Shown: one piece after another, positions 51,432 to 59,491 of the stretch
How the letters are laid out: every line of letters starts with the position of its first letter
Position numbering within the stretch: the stretch's first letter is position 1
NCBI RefSeq assembly: GCF_033097365.1
Contig: NZ_AP028461.1
Span: 4,836,001-4,900,000, forward strand
Length of the DNA stretch: 64,000 nucleotides
Direction of reading: 5' to 3'
Origin: Actinoplanes sichuanensis
Lineage (GTDB): Bacteria; Actinomycetota; Actinomycetes; Mycobacteriales; Micromonosporaceae
Program-made: the position numbers and the translations under genes
The notes under the pieces: generated by a model
Database searches by the model: none
Seen by the model: only the letters and a program-made list of their open reading frames with translations
What the model was told of the DNA's origin: nothing

Positions 51432-52692
51432 CCGAGAACCACGACGCGAACCGATGCCGCCGTACCCCGGTGACATGCCGCCCGGCGTACGGGGCGAGGC
51501 CACCCGGGCCGGCTGGCGCGCCGCCCACGAGGGCCAGTACGACGAATGGTCCTTCGCCGACGCCGCCCGACTCCCCTACCTGCAGGAACTCGACCACCGG
51601 CGGCGGCAGGCGGTGGCGCAGGAGAACGACCGCACCGCCGCCGCGGCCTCCGCGATCGTGCCGGAGAACCAGTCCCAGCGCCGCACCGAGAACATCGCCC
51701 GCCGCTACACCGCCGAACTGGTCGACGTACTACGGCGCCGGCGTGACAAGGCACGGCTGCAGGAGGACAAGACACTGGCCGGCCTCGACGTGCTGGCCGG
51801 TGTCCGCGGCCCGCTCGTCCGCCGCGACTGGGACGACGACCTCGAATGGGAGTCCACCCCGGACGACGCGACGGCCACCGATGAACCGGTCGAGGAACGG
51901 CCCCGCACCGTGGGCTGGATGGGCCCGGCCGGCGGACACCTGGCGCCACCGATGCCGCGCTGGCTGAAACTGTTCATCATGGTCGCCCTGTGCGCCGTCG
52001 AGATCCCGATCTACCTGGAGATCTTCAGGTACTTCCACGCTCGTTCGGAACTGCTGCTCTGGTCGTTCACCCTGCCGGTGGCGTTCGGGATGATCGTCGC
52101 ACCGCACCTGAGCGGTGTGTGGTGGCGCAAACGGCACACCCTGCCGTACGAGCGGATCCTGCTGTTCCTCGTGCCGGCCGTGCTGGTGATCTGGACGGCC
52201 TCCGCGGTCCTGCTCGGATATCTGCGACAGAAGGCGCTGCTGACACCGCAGATCGACCCGGAGACCAACGAGAACGTCGGCGGCGCGCAGGCGCTGGGCA
52301 TCAACCCGTGGACGGTCACCGCACTGTTCACCTTCATCCTGCTGCTGTCCGGTCTGATCGCGGTCATGCTGGGCCTGGCCGAGGACCACCCCGGCGTCGC
52401 CGCCTACCGGGCGGCCGGCGAGACCCGGGAGGCAGCCGAGGACGCCTACCTCGAGGCGGTACGCGAGCAGGCCGGCACCGAACACAGCACCGTCGTCGGC
52501 GAGGACGAACGACGACAGGAACTCAGCATCCGGTCGTCCGAACGAGCCACCGCCATCAGCGCCGAGTTCGAAGCGGCCAAGGCGGCCTACCTCGACTCGA
52601 TCGCCCTCGGCCTCGCCCGGCCCGCCGTCACCGAGGCGGCCGGACAGTCCCTGCCGCCGGTCTCCGTACCGCGCGTCCCGGACCCCCGATGA
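51421..52692 (+). CDS. Four-TM membrane protein with cytoplasmic coiled coils
   Basis: TTG start with GGAGGTGAG directly upstream, inside the end of the lipoprotein gene. Residues 1-175 are charged and helical (YLQELDHRRRQAVAQENDRTAAAASAIV, YTAELVDVLRRRRDKARLQEDKTLAG). Then come four hydrophobic segments (about 182-330: WLKLFIMVALCAVEIPIYLEI, LLWSFTLPVAFGMIVAPHL, ILLFLVPAVLVIWTASAVLL, VTALFTFILLLSGLIAVML), and a C-terminal helix rich in A/E. No family recognised. It may carry a signal from the lipoprotein to the cytoplasm (inference). ATGA overlap with the radical SAM gene. Confidence 0.65.
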   Translation: MSADREPRREPMPPYPGDMPPGVRGEATRAGWRAAHEGQYDEWSFADAARLPYLQELDHRRRQAVAQENDRTAAAASAIVPENQSQRRTENIARRYTAELVDVLRRRRDKARLQEDKTLAGLDVLAGVRGPLVRRDWDDDLEWESTPDDATATDEPVEERPRTVGWMGPAGGHLAPPMPRWLKLFIMVALCAVEIPIYLEIFRYFHARSELLLWSFTLPVAFGMIVAPHLSGVWWRKRHTLPYERILLFLVPAVLVIWTASAVLLGYLRQKALLTPQIDPETNENVGGAQALGINPWTVTALFTFILLLSGLIAVMLGLAEDHPGVAAYRAAGETREAAEDAYLEAVREQAGTEHSTVVGEDERRQELSIRSSERATAISAEFEAAKAAYLDSIALGLARPAVTEAAGQSLPPVSVPRVPDPR

Positions 52693-53303
52693 TCGACGCC
52701 CCGGTGCTCAACGTCGCCGCCCTCACCCCCGGCACCCGAGCGCTCGGCCCCGGCCTGCGCTCGGTGCTGTGGGTGCAGGGCTGCCCGTTCCGCTGCCCGG
52801 GATGCATCGCCGAGAACTGGATCCCGGACCGGCCCGCCACCACGATGACACCGGCGCAGGCGGCACGTGCCCTCGCCGTACAGCCGGATCTGCAAGGGGT
52901 GACCTTCTCCGGCGGTGAGCCGATGGAGCAGGCCGCCGGTCTCACCGAGGTGATCACCTCGATGCGCCGCGACCGCGACCTCGACCTGATCTGCTTCACC
53001 GGCTACCGCCTCGAACGACTCCGGGACCGGCCGCCGAACCCCGGCGTACCGGGACTGCTCGCCGCCGTCGACGTGCTGATCGACGGGCTCTACCGCGACG
53101 ACCGCAACGACGGCCGCGGCCTCCGGGGCAGCACCAACCAGCGCGTGCACCACCTCACCGACCGGCTCACCGGCACCGACTACGACTTCACCGGACGCGC
53201 CCGGACGATCGAACTGCAGCAGGCGGGCGACGACCTGCTGATGGTGGGCGTCCCCGACCCGGTTCTGGCCTCCGCCTTCCGGCCCGCACACCGAGAGGAC
53301 TGA
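52689..53303 (+). CDS. Radical SAM / 4Fe-4S activating-enzyme-like protein
   Basis: The 204-residue protein has GCPFRCPGC, the CxxxCxxC motif (Cys32, 36, 39) of radical SAM enzymes, and TFSGGEPMEQ, the SAM-binding GGE motif. Size and layout are those of NrdG-like or PflA-like activases, which generate a glycyl radical, but no glycyl-radical partner is in the window. In this operon it might modify an effector or a small peptide (inference). Coupled to the upstream 4-TM gene by ATGA; the caspase starts 6 bp downstream. Confidence 0.85.
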   Translation: MIDAPVLNVAALTPGTRALGPGLRSVLWVQGCPFRCPGCIAENWIPDRPATTMTPAQAARALAVQPDLQGVTFSGGEPMEQAAGLTEVITSMRRDRDLDLICFTGYRLERLRDRPPNPGVPGLLAAVDVLIDGLYRDDRNDGRGLRGSTNQRVHHLTDRLTGTDYDFTGRARTIELQQAGDDLLMVGVPDPVLASAFRPAHRED

Positions 53304-53309
53304 TCACCC

Positions 53310-55265
53310 GTGGCCCGACTCTATGCCCTTCTCGTCGGCGTCGACCGCTATCAGACCGTCAAACCCGACCTGAGCGGCTGCGCCAACGACGTGGAACTCG
53401 CCGCGAACCTGCTCCGGGAACGGATCGACGCCGCCGAACTGGACCTGAAGCAGCTCTGCAACGAACAGGCGACCCGCACGGCGGTGATCGACGCCTTCCG
53501 CAGCCACCTCGGGCAGGCCGGGCCGCAGGACACCGCGCTCTTCTGGTTCAGCGGACACGGCTCGACCGCCCCGCTGCCCGCGGAGATCTGGTCCACCGAG
53601 GAGTCGGGCGAATGCCAGACCACGGTGCTCCACGACAGCCGCACCGGGACCGTACCGGACCTCTACGACAAGGAACTGGCGCTGCTCGCCGACGAGGTCG
53701 TGGCCGGCGGCGCCCTGATGCTGTCGATCCTGGACAGCTGCCACTCCCGCAGCGGCATGCGCGGCGAGGACGACCTGCCGCCACGCCTCGCCCCGGCGCT
53801 CAAGGACCCACCGGCACCCGACGATCTCCTGCCCGGACTCCTCCGCGCCGCCTCGACACCCGGCCACCGCCCCGGGCGGCACATCACGCTCGCCGCCTGC
53901 CAGGAACACGAGGTCGCCAACGAGACACACCCGCCCGGCACCGGGGTGCACGGCGCCTTCAGCCACGCGATCGGCCAGGCGCTGAGCCGGGTCGGGCCGA
54001 CGGCCACCTACCGCGACGTGTGGAGCCACGCCCACGCGCTCGTCGGGGCACGCTTCCGCGGCCAGTCACCGTCGCTGGAGGTGTCCACCGAGGACCTGGC
54101 CGACCGCGAGTTCCTCGGCGGGACCCTGCGCCGGCCGGCCGCCGACGTGACGATGCGCCACCACCGCGGCGCGTGGGAGGTCAACGTCGGAACCCTGCAC
54201 GGCCTGGTCTGCGTACCGGGCGAGGAGACGACCCTGGCCGTGTACGGCGTACGCCCGATCCGCCAGGTCCGGGTCGTCCGCCCCGGCGACCTGCGCAGCC
54301 TGGTCGAACCGATCGGCTGGGAACCGGAGGTCGAGACCCAGTACCGGATGATCCTGACCGAGGTGCCCTTCCCACCCGTCACCGTCGCCCTGGACGTCGA
54401 CCCGGACCTCGGGGAACGGATCAGCACCGCGGTACACACCGCGGGCCCCGGCGGCCGTCCGTCACCGCACATCCGCATCGCCGACGACCAGGACACCGGC
54501 CACACCGGCAAACTCCTGCGAGTACACCGTCCGGAGCCCGGCGACCTGCTGATCACCAGCGCCGACCGGGTCCCCCTGACCGGGCCGCTCACCACCGACA
54601 CCGCCGGCGTGACCCGGACCGTCGACCACCTCGAACACATCGCCCGCTGGCTGCAGATCCGCACCCTGAACAACCCCCGCTCCGCCCTGGACGACCGGAT
54701 CAGCCTCGAGATCGTGCCGGCCCGGCCCGGCGAACGGACCCTGCCCGCCGACCGGGAGGCGCTGCCTTCCGGCCGCGTCGAACTCCACTACCTGAACACC
54801 GGCTCCGGCTGGACACCACCGTCGGTGTTCGTCCGGATCCACAACACCGGCCCGAACCGGCTGTACTGCGTACTGCTGGACCTCACCGACCAGTTCCGGA
54901 TGGACCCCGACCTCTTCGACGGCGCCTTCGTACGCTCCGAATGGGCCGCCGTCGCCGGCCGCGGCGGCCCGATCACCATGTCACTGCCACCCGACCGCCC
55001 GATCGTGCCCGGCAGTCACGTCACCGACTGGTTCCTCCTACTCGCCTCCGAGGAGGAGTTCAGCTCGGAGAGCTTCTACCTGCCCCGGCTCGGGGAGGCA
55101 CCCCGATCGGTCCGATCCGCCGGGACCGGCCTGCGCGGTGTGCTCGGCCGCCTCGGCCTGCTCGCCGCCCGCCGCGACGGCAGCATGAACCTGGACGCGA
55201 TCACCGACTGGACCGCGAAGATCGTCGAGGTCCGCACCTCGGTGCCGGAGGCGAACCGATCATGA
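53310..55265 (+). CDS. Caspase-like (peptidase C14) protein with DUF4384-like tail
   Basis: GTG start. The 651-residue protein begins ARLYALLVGVDRY and LSGCANDVEL. The dyad is FWFSGHGS (His83) and SILDSCHS (Cys144); LAACQEHEVA follows. The caspase part ends near 285. The C-terminal region is colinear with that of the caspase at 34939: VDHLEHIARWLQIRTLNNPRSALDDRISLEIVP, then FVRIHNTGPNRLYCVLLDL. The TGA overlaps the start of the CHAT gene (ATGA), so the two proteases are made together. As with caspase/CHAT pairs in general, one may activate the other by cleavage (inference). Confidence 0.9.
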   Translation: MARLYALLVGVDRYQTVKPDLSGCANDVELAANLLRERIDAAELDLKQLCNEQATRTAVIDAFRSHLGQAGPQDTALFWFSGHGSTAPLPAEIWSTEESGECQTTVLHDSRTGTVPDLYDKELALLADEVVAGGALMLSILDSCHSRSGMRGEDDLPPRLAPALKDPPAPDDLLPGLLRAASTPGHRPGRHITLAACQEHEVANETHPPGTGVHGAFSHAIGQALSRVGPTATYRDVWSHAHALVGARFRGQSPSLEVSTEDLADREFLGGTLRRPAADVTMRHHRGAWEVNVGTLHGLVCVPGEETTLAVYGVRPIRQVRVVRPGDLRSLVEPIGWEPEVETQYRMILTEVPFPPVTVALDVDPDLGERISTAVHTAGPGGRPSPHIRIADDQDTGHTGKLLRVHRPEPGDLLITSADRVPLTGPLTTDTAGVTRTVDHLEHIARWLQIRTLNNPRSALDDRISLEIVPARPGERTLPADREALPSGRVELHYLNTGSGWTPPSVFVRIHNTGPNRLYCVLLDLTDQFRMDPDLFDGAFVRSEWAAVAGRGGPITMSLPPDRPIVPGSHVTDWFLLLASEEEFSSESFYLPRLGEAPRSVRSAGTGLRGVLGRLGLLAARRDGSMNLDAITDWTAKIVEVRTSVPEANRS

Positions 55266-58200
55266 CCAACATGTCACACGCCGAGATGGTCACCGCCCTG
55301 CTGATGACCGGGCAGCACCGCATCGACCCGGTCGCCGCCGGCGTCGCGAAGCTCCCGGCGACCGAGGTCGCCGCCGCGCTCGCCGCCGGTGAACCCCAGC
55401 GGGCCGAACGACGCCTCGGCGACCTGCCCGACGACGGCGACACCGCGGTGCTCGGATACGCCGCGACCGTCCTGGACCACCAGTGGACACCCCGCGGCGC
55501 CGGATCGGCGCTGGCCGACGACACCGCGGGCGCCCTCGCCGCCGCCGGCCGCCGCCTGACGGACACCGCCCGGGACACACCGCTCGGCGCCCTCGCCACG
55601 ACGGTCCTCCCCGAACTGCTGGTCGCGCAGGCGATGTCCGCCGACGAGCGCCGCTCCGGCCTCGCCGCGCTCGCCGGGCGCACCCGCGACCGGCTCGCCT
55701 CGATCGAACGCGAATGGCCGGCACTCGGCCCGGCCGCACAGTCCTACGCGACGCTGGCCCAGGCCGACCTCGCCTTCCGCGACGGCGACGTCACGACCGC
55801 CACCAGGCTGCTCGGCGAGGCCCGCTCCTACTCCGGCGGTGACGCCGCCGCCCAGGCACACATGGCACTGACCCGCGGCGACTGGTTCGCCGACCCGTTC
55901 GGACACCCGGACACCCTCGGTCTGGCGTTCGGCGCATCAGCGGCACTCGACCGGGCACCGCTCACCGCGAACGCCGCCGCACAGGCCGCCGAGTACTACG
56001 CCGAGGCCGACCTGCTCTGGTCGGCGATCGGTAGCCGTTCCGGCACCGCCACCGTCGCGATGCGCCGAGCACACCTGGCCCGGACGCTCGGCGACACCAC
56101 CACCCGCGACGAGGAACTCGCCCGCGCCCACCGGCTCGCCACCGAAGCCGGTGACGGCGGTCTGACCGCGCTCATCGAGGTCCACCGCCTGACCGACGTG
56201 ATCGCCACCGACCGCCACGCCGACCAGGACCGGATCGACCCGGTCCGCCGCTGGTCGGAAACCGACGGCAGCCGCTCCTACCACCGGGGTCTGGTACATC
56301 TGCTGGCCGTCCGGGCACGCCGCTGGCGCGACGACGGCGACTTCACCCGGGCGCGGGCGACACTGGCCCTCGCCGACCGGCTCGCCGGACCGGACGGGTA
56401 CCGCCACGACGGCGCCTCCGTCTCGATCGACCTGGCCGCCCTCTACGGCGGCACGGGCTACCGCCGGGCCCGGTTCGCCTTCGCCGACATCGAGCTCGCC
56501 GAGGCCCTGTCCACAGGCCGGATCCGGACGGCGGTGGAATGGGTACGGCTCGCGGTGCGCGCCACCGAACTGAACACCGAGGCGAACGTCCAGGCCGACC
56601 CGGAGCTGGTGGCCACCGCGGCCGGGCGGATCCAGGAGGTGATCGCCGCACCCGTGCAGTTCGACGACGACGAGGCCGACATGGTCGTCGCCGCGCACCA
56701 CGACCTCACCGGCCAGCTGCGTTCCGCGCCGGCCACCATCGCCTGGTTCTACGCTCAACAGCTGCGCGACGCCGGCGACGAGGACCAGGCCCTGGCCGCC
56801 TTCGGCACGGCCCTGGACCGATCCGGCCACGATCCACTGCTGCAATGCGCCGTGATGACGTCGGTCCCGCTACGCGCCGGCGCCCTCGAACTGGCCCGCC
56901 TGCTCGAACCGCACCTGCCGCCGCTGCCGGCGACCCGCCTCTACGTGCGCCTGGAGGAGCCGGACGCCGCCGAACGCCTCATCGGCCGGGTCGAACCGGT
57001 ACCACCGCCCTGGACCCGGCCGGCCCTGCTCGCCGGGCTGTGCCGACTGCAACAGCGCCACGCCGAACAGGCCCGCCACGCCGCCGAAGCGGTCGACCTG
57101 TTCGAGCAGCGACAGAACGACCTGGCCCGCGACCTGTTACGCAGCGCGGCGACCGACGACTGGACGGTCGCCGAGGCGTACCGGGACCTGGTGACCGGTC
57201 TGCTGGCCGGCGGACGGGTGATCGAGGCGCTGGCCGCCGCGGACCGCGCCCGGGGACTTCCCGCCGCCCTGCTCACCGACCTCGCCACCCTGCCCGCCGC
57301 GTCCCGACGCGACGCCGGCGACTGGTTGGCGGCCAACTCCCGCTGGGCGGCGGCGTTCGAGGAACCGCAAGACCGCCGACGGACCGTCCTGGACGCCGCC
57401 GAGGCGACCCTGGACGCCGCCGAGGAACAGGTCCGCCGCACCGCCCCCGAACTGCTGGAGAAACGCGTCGCCCAGCCCGGCGACCTGAGCGGCACCGTCC
57501 GCAGGCTGCCCACCGGCACGGCCCTGCTCGCCTACCATCACTTCCGCGGCGAACTGGTCGGATGGGCGGTGACCGGCGACGGTACGGTACGCACCTGCGG
57601 CCCGATCACCACCGAGAACCTGACCGGTGTGATCGCCGGATGGCATCGCGCGCTGCGCCGCGGCCACACCGACCCACACGCCGCACAGAGGCTGTCCGAC
57701 CTGCTGCTGAGCCCGTTCCGGACGGTGCTGGAGAACCATCAGCGAATCGTCGTCGTACCGGATCGTGACCTCTCGCTGGTGCCGTTCCACGCCCTGCCCT
57801 GGGCCGACGGTGTCCTCGGCGACCGGCACGACGTCTCCACCCTGCCGGCGGTGGCACTGCTCGACCGGCCGGGCACCGGACGTCCGGTCGACCTCAACCG
57901 CGGTGTCGTGCTGCTCGGCGACCCGGACAGCCGATCCGGTCTGCCGCCGCTGCCCGGCACCAGATGCGAGATCCTCGGCATACAGCGGCACCTGCCGGAC
58001 GCCGACCTGCTGCTCGGGCCGCAGGCGACGCTGGCCGGTCTGCGGACCCTCGCGACCGGCCGCGGCGTCGTGCACCTGGCCTCGCACGCCATCGTGCGGC
58101 CGGGACAGCCGAACCTGTCGAACGTGGTCCTCGCCGGCGACGACCGGCTCACCGTCGCGGACCTGCTCGGCGGCGCGGCCACCGGTGAACTGCTGGTGCT

Positions 58201-58582
58201 GTCCGCCTGCCAGACCGCACAGGGTACGTCCACCCGGGCCGGCGACATGTCCGGTCTGGTGCGGGCCACCCTGATCGCCGGATTCGCCCACGTGGTAGCG
58301 ACACTGTGGCCGGTCCAGGACCAGATCGCGGCCGTCGTGATGGAGAGGTTCTACGCCCACCTCGTACCGCAGGGCGATGTGTCGCACGCCCTCGCCGAGG
58401 CTCAGCGGGAGGTCCGCGCGATGGCCCCGGCCGACCTGACCGACGCCTACGCGAGCCTGCCCGGCGCCGACCCACGACACGCCGCGGCGATGCGCGACGC
58501 CTCAGTGGCGGGCCTGCACCTGCCCGACCCGGCACACGGCTGGGCCGCCTTCACCCACGTCGGGTTCGGCGGACCCCGGTGA
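55262..58582 (+). CDS. Large TPR-CHAT protease, last gene of rightward operon
   Basis: ATG overlapping the caspase stop. The 1,106-residue protein has about 740 residues of TPR-like helices (RRAHLARTLGDTTTRDEELARAHRLATEAG, QQLRDAGDEDQALAAFGTALDRS), then a CHAT domain: a beta region with LAYHHFRGELVGWAVTGDG, IVVVPDRDLSLVPFHALPW, GVVHLASHAI with His942 (Ser replaces the usual Cys before His, a common variant) and LLVLSACQTAQG with Cys983, ATLWPVQD. This domain is closer to the common TPR-CHAT type than those at 30857 and 40157, whose C-terminal WMLDP block it lacks. Probable effector of the rightward operon. Confidence 0.9.
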   Translation: MTNMSHAEMVTALLMTGQHRIDPVAAGVAKLPATEVAAALAAGEPQRAERRLGDLPDDGDTAVLGYAATVLDHQWTPRGAGSALADDTAGALAAAGRRLTDTARDTPLGALATTVLPELLVAQAMSADERRSGLAALAGRTRDRLASIEREWPALGPAAQSYATLAQADLAFRDGDVTTATRLLGEARSYSGGDAAAQAHMALTRGDWFADPFGHPDTLGLAFGASAALDRAPLTANAAAQAAEYYAEADLLWSAIGSRSGTATVAMRRAHLARTLGDTTTRDEELARAHRLATEAGDGGLTALIEVHRLTDVIATDRHADQDRIDPVRRWSETDGSRSYHRGLVHLLAVRARRWRDDGDFTRARATLALADRLAGPDGYRHDGASVSIDLAALYGGTGYRRARFAFADIELAEALSTGRIRTAVEWVRLAVRATELNTEANVQADPELVATAAGRIQEVIAAPVQFDDDEADMVVAAHHDLTGQLRSAPATIAWFYAQQLRDAGDEDQALAAFGTALDRSGHDPLLQCAVMTSVPLRAGALELARLLEPHLPPLPATRLYVRLEEPDAAERLIGRVEPVPPPWTRPALLAGLCRLQQRHAEQARHAAEAVDLFEQRQNDLARDLLRSAATDDWTVAEAYRDLVTGLLAGGRVIEALAAADRARGLPAALLTDLATLPAASRRDAGDWLAANSRWAAAFEEPQDRRRTVLDAAEATLDAAEEQVRRTAPELLEKRVAQPGDLSGTVRRLPTGTALLAYHHFRGELVGWAVTGDGTVRTCGPITTENLTGVIAGWHRALRRGHTDPHAAQRLSDLLLSPFRTVLENHQRIVVVPDRDLSLVPFHALPWADGVLGDRHDVSTLPAVALLDRPGTGRPVDLNRGVVLLGDPDSRSGLPPLPGTRCEILGIQRHLPDADLLLGPQATLAGLRTLATGRGVVHLASHAIVRPGQPNLSNVVLAGDDRLTVADLLGGAATGELLVLSACQTAQGTSTRAGDMSGLVRATLIAGFAHVVATLWPVQDQIAAVVMERFYAHLVPQGDVSHALAEAQREVRAMAPADLTDAYASLPGADPRHAAAMRDASVAGLHLPDPAHGWAAFTHVGFGGPR

Positions 58583-58636
58583 AACGGGCGTCATCGATGC
58601 TTGCGTTCGGAATGGGTCTGCCGTACAACATGCCGC

Positions 58637-59422
58637 ATGGCGTTCACGGATGAACCCGATCTGCAGACCGATGTGCCGCACGCGGCACGTATCTGGAACT
58701 ACTGGATGGGAGGGAAGGACAACTTCGCCGCCGACCGGGCCGCCGGTGACGCGGTCGAGCAGGTCTACCCGGAGATCGTGCTGATGGCGAAGCAGTCACG
58801 CCGGTTCCTCATCCGGGCCGTCCACCATCTGGCCGCCGAGGCCGGGATCCGCCAGTTCCTCGACATCGGCACCGGGCTGCCGACCATGCAGAACACTCAT
58901 CAGGTCGCCCAGGCCGCGGCCCCGGAGTCCCGTGTCGTGTACGTCGACAACGACCCTCTCGTGCTCGTGCATGCTCGTGCGCTGATGGCCGACTCGACCC
59001 AGGACGGGCGCACCGTCCACGTGCACGCCGATTACCACGACCCGGAGAAGATCCTGGTGGCGGCCGGTGAGGTGCTCGACTTCGACAAGCCGGTCGCTGT
59101 GATGTTCATGGGCGTCCTGGGCTACGAGCCGGACCTCGGGGTGGTCGCGTCCATCGTGGACCACGTCATGGCGGCGGCGCCGCCGGGCAGCCACCTCGTG
59201 CTGTGGGACGGCACGAACACCACACCTGCCGTCGTCGAGGGAGCCGAACGCCTGGCCCAGAACGGCGGTGTGCCGTACATCCTGCGGTCGCCTGAGGAGA
59301 TCGGTGGCCTCTTCGACGGGCTGGAACTGCTCGACCCGGGCCTGGTGCAGATCCCCGCCTGGCGCCCGCAGGGCAGGACCGAATGGCTCGATGCGTACGG
59401 GGCGGTCGCCCGCAAACTCTGA
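58637..59422 (+). CDS. SAM-dependent methyltransferase, DUF574 family
   Basis: The 261-residue protein reads PHAARIWNYWMGGKDNFAADRAAGD, the unmistakable opening of DUF574 (Methyltransf_19) proteins, then QFLDIGTGLPT (SAM-binding glycine motif), VVYVDNDPLVLVHARALM and VMFMGVLGY. These are very abundant in actinomycetes and their substrates are mostly unknown. The gene lies 54 bp behind the CHAT gene with its own start region, so it may or may not belong to that operon. A strong bidirectional terminator follows. Confidence 0.9.
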   Translation: MAFTDEPDLQTDVPHAARIWNYWMGGKDNFAADRAAGDAVEQVYPEIVLMAKQSRRFLIRAVHHLAAEAGIRQFLDIGTGLPTMQNTHQVAQAAAPESRVVYVDNDPLVLVHARALMADSTQDGRTVHVHADYHDPEKILVAAGEVLDFDKPVAVMFMGVLGYEPDLGVVASIVDHVMAAAPPGSHLVLWDGTNTTPAVVEGAERLAQNGGVPYILRSPEEIGGLFDGLELLDPGLVQIPAWRPQGRTEWLDAYGAVARKL

Positions 59423-59444
59423 GGACGCCGAGCCTGGACCGGCA

Positions 59445-59474
59445 CGGGCCCCGGGACACAGGTCCCGGGGCCCG
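59445..59474. terminator. Bidirectional intrinsic terminator
   Basis: A perfect 13-bp stem, CGGGCCCCGGGAC / GTCCCGGGGCCCG, with loop ACAG, between two convergent genes whose stops lie 23 and 18 bp away. Confidence 0.75.
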
Positions 59475-59491
59475 CGACTTCAACCCGTCCG

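Noticed and set aside
53612..55261. Long N-terminal extension of the last CHAT frame through the caspase gene
   Set aside because: The extension is Arg/Pro-rich shadow of the caspase; the ATGA-coupled ATG at 55262 begins the plausible protein.
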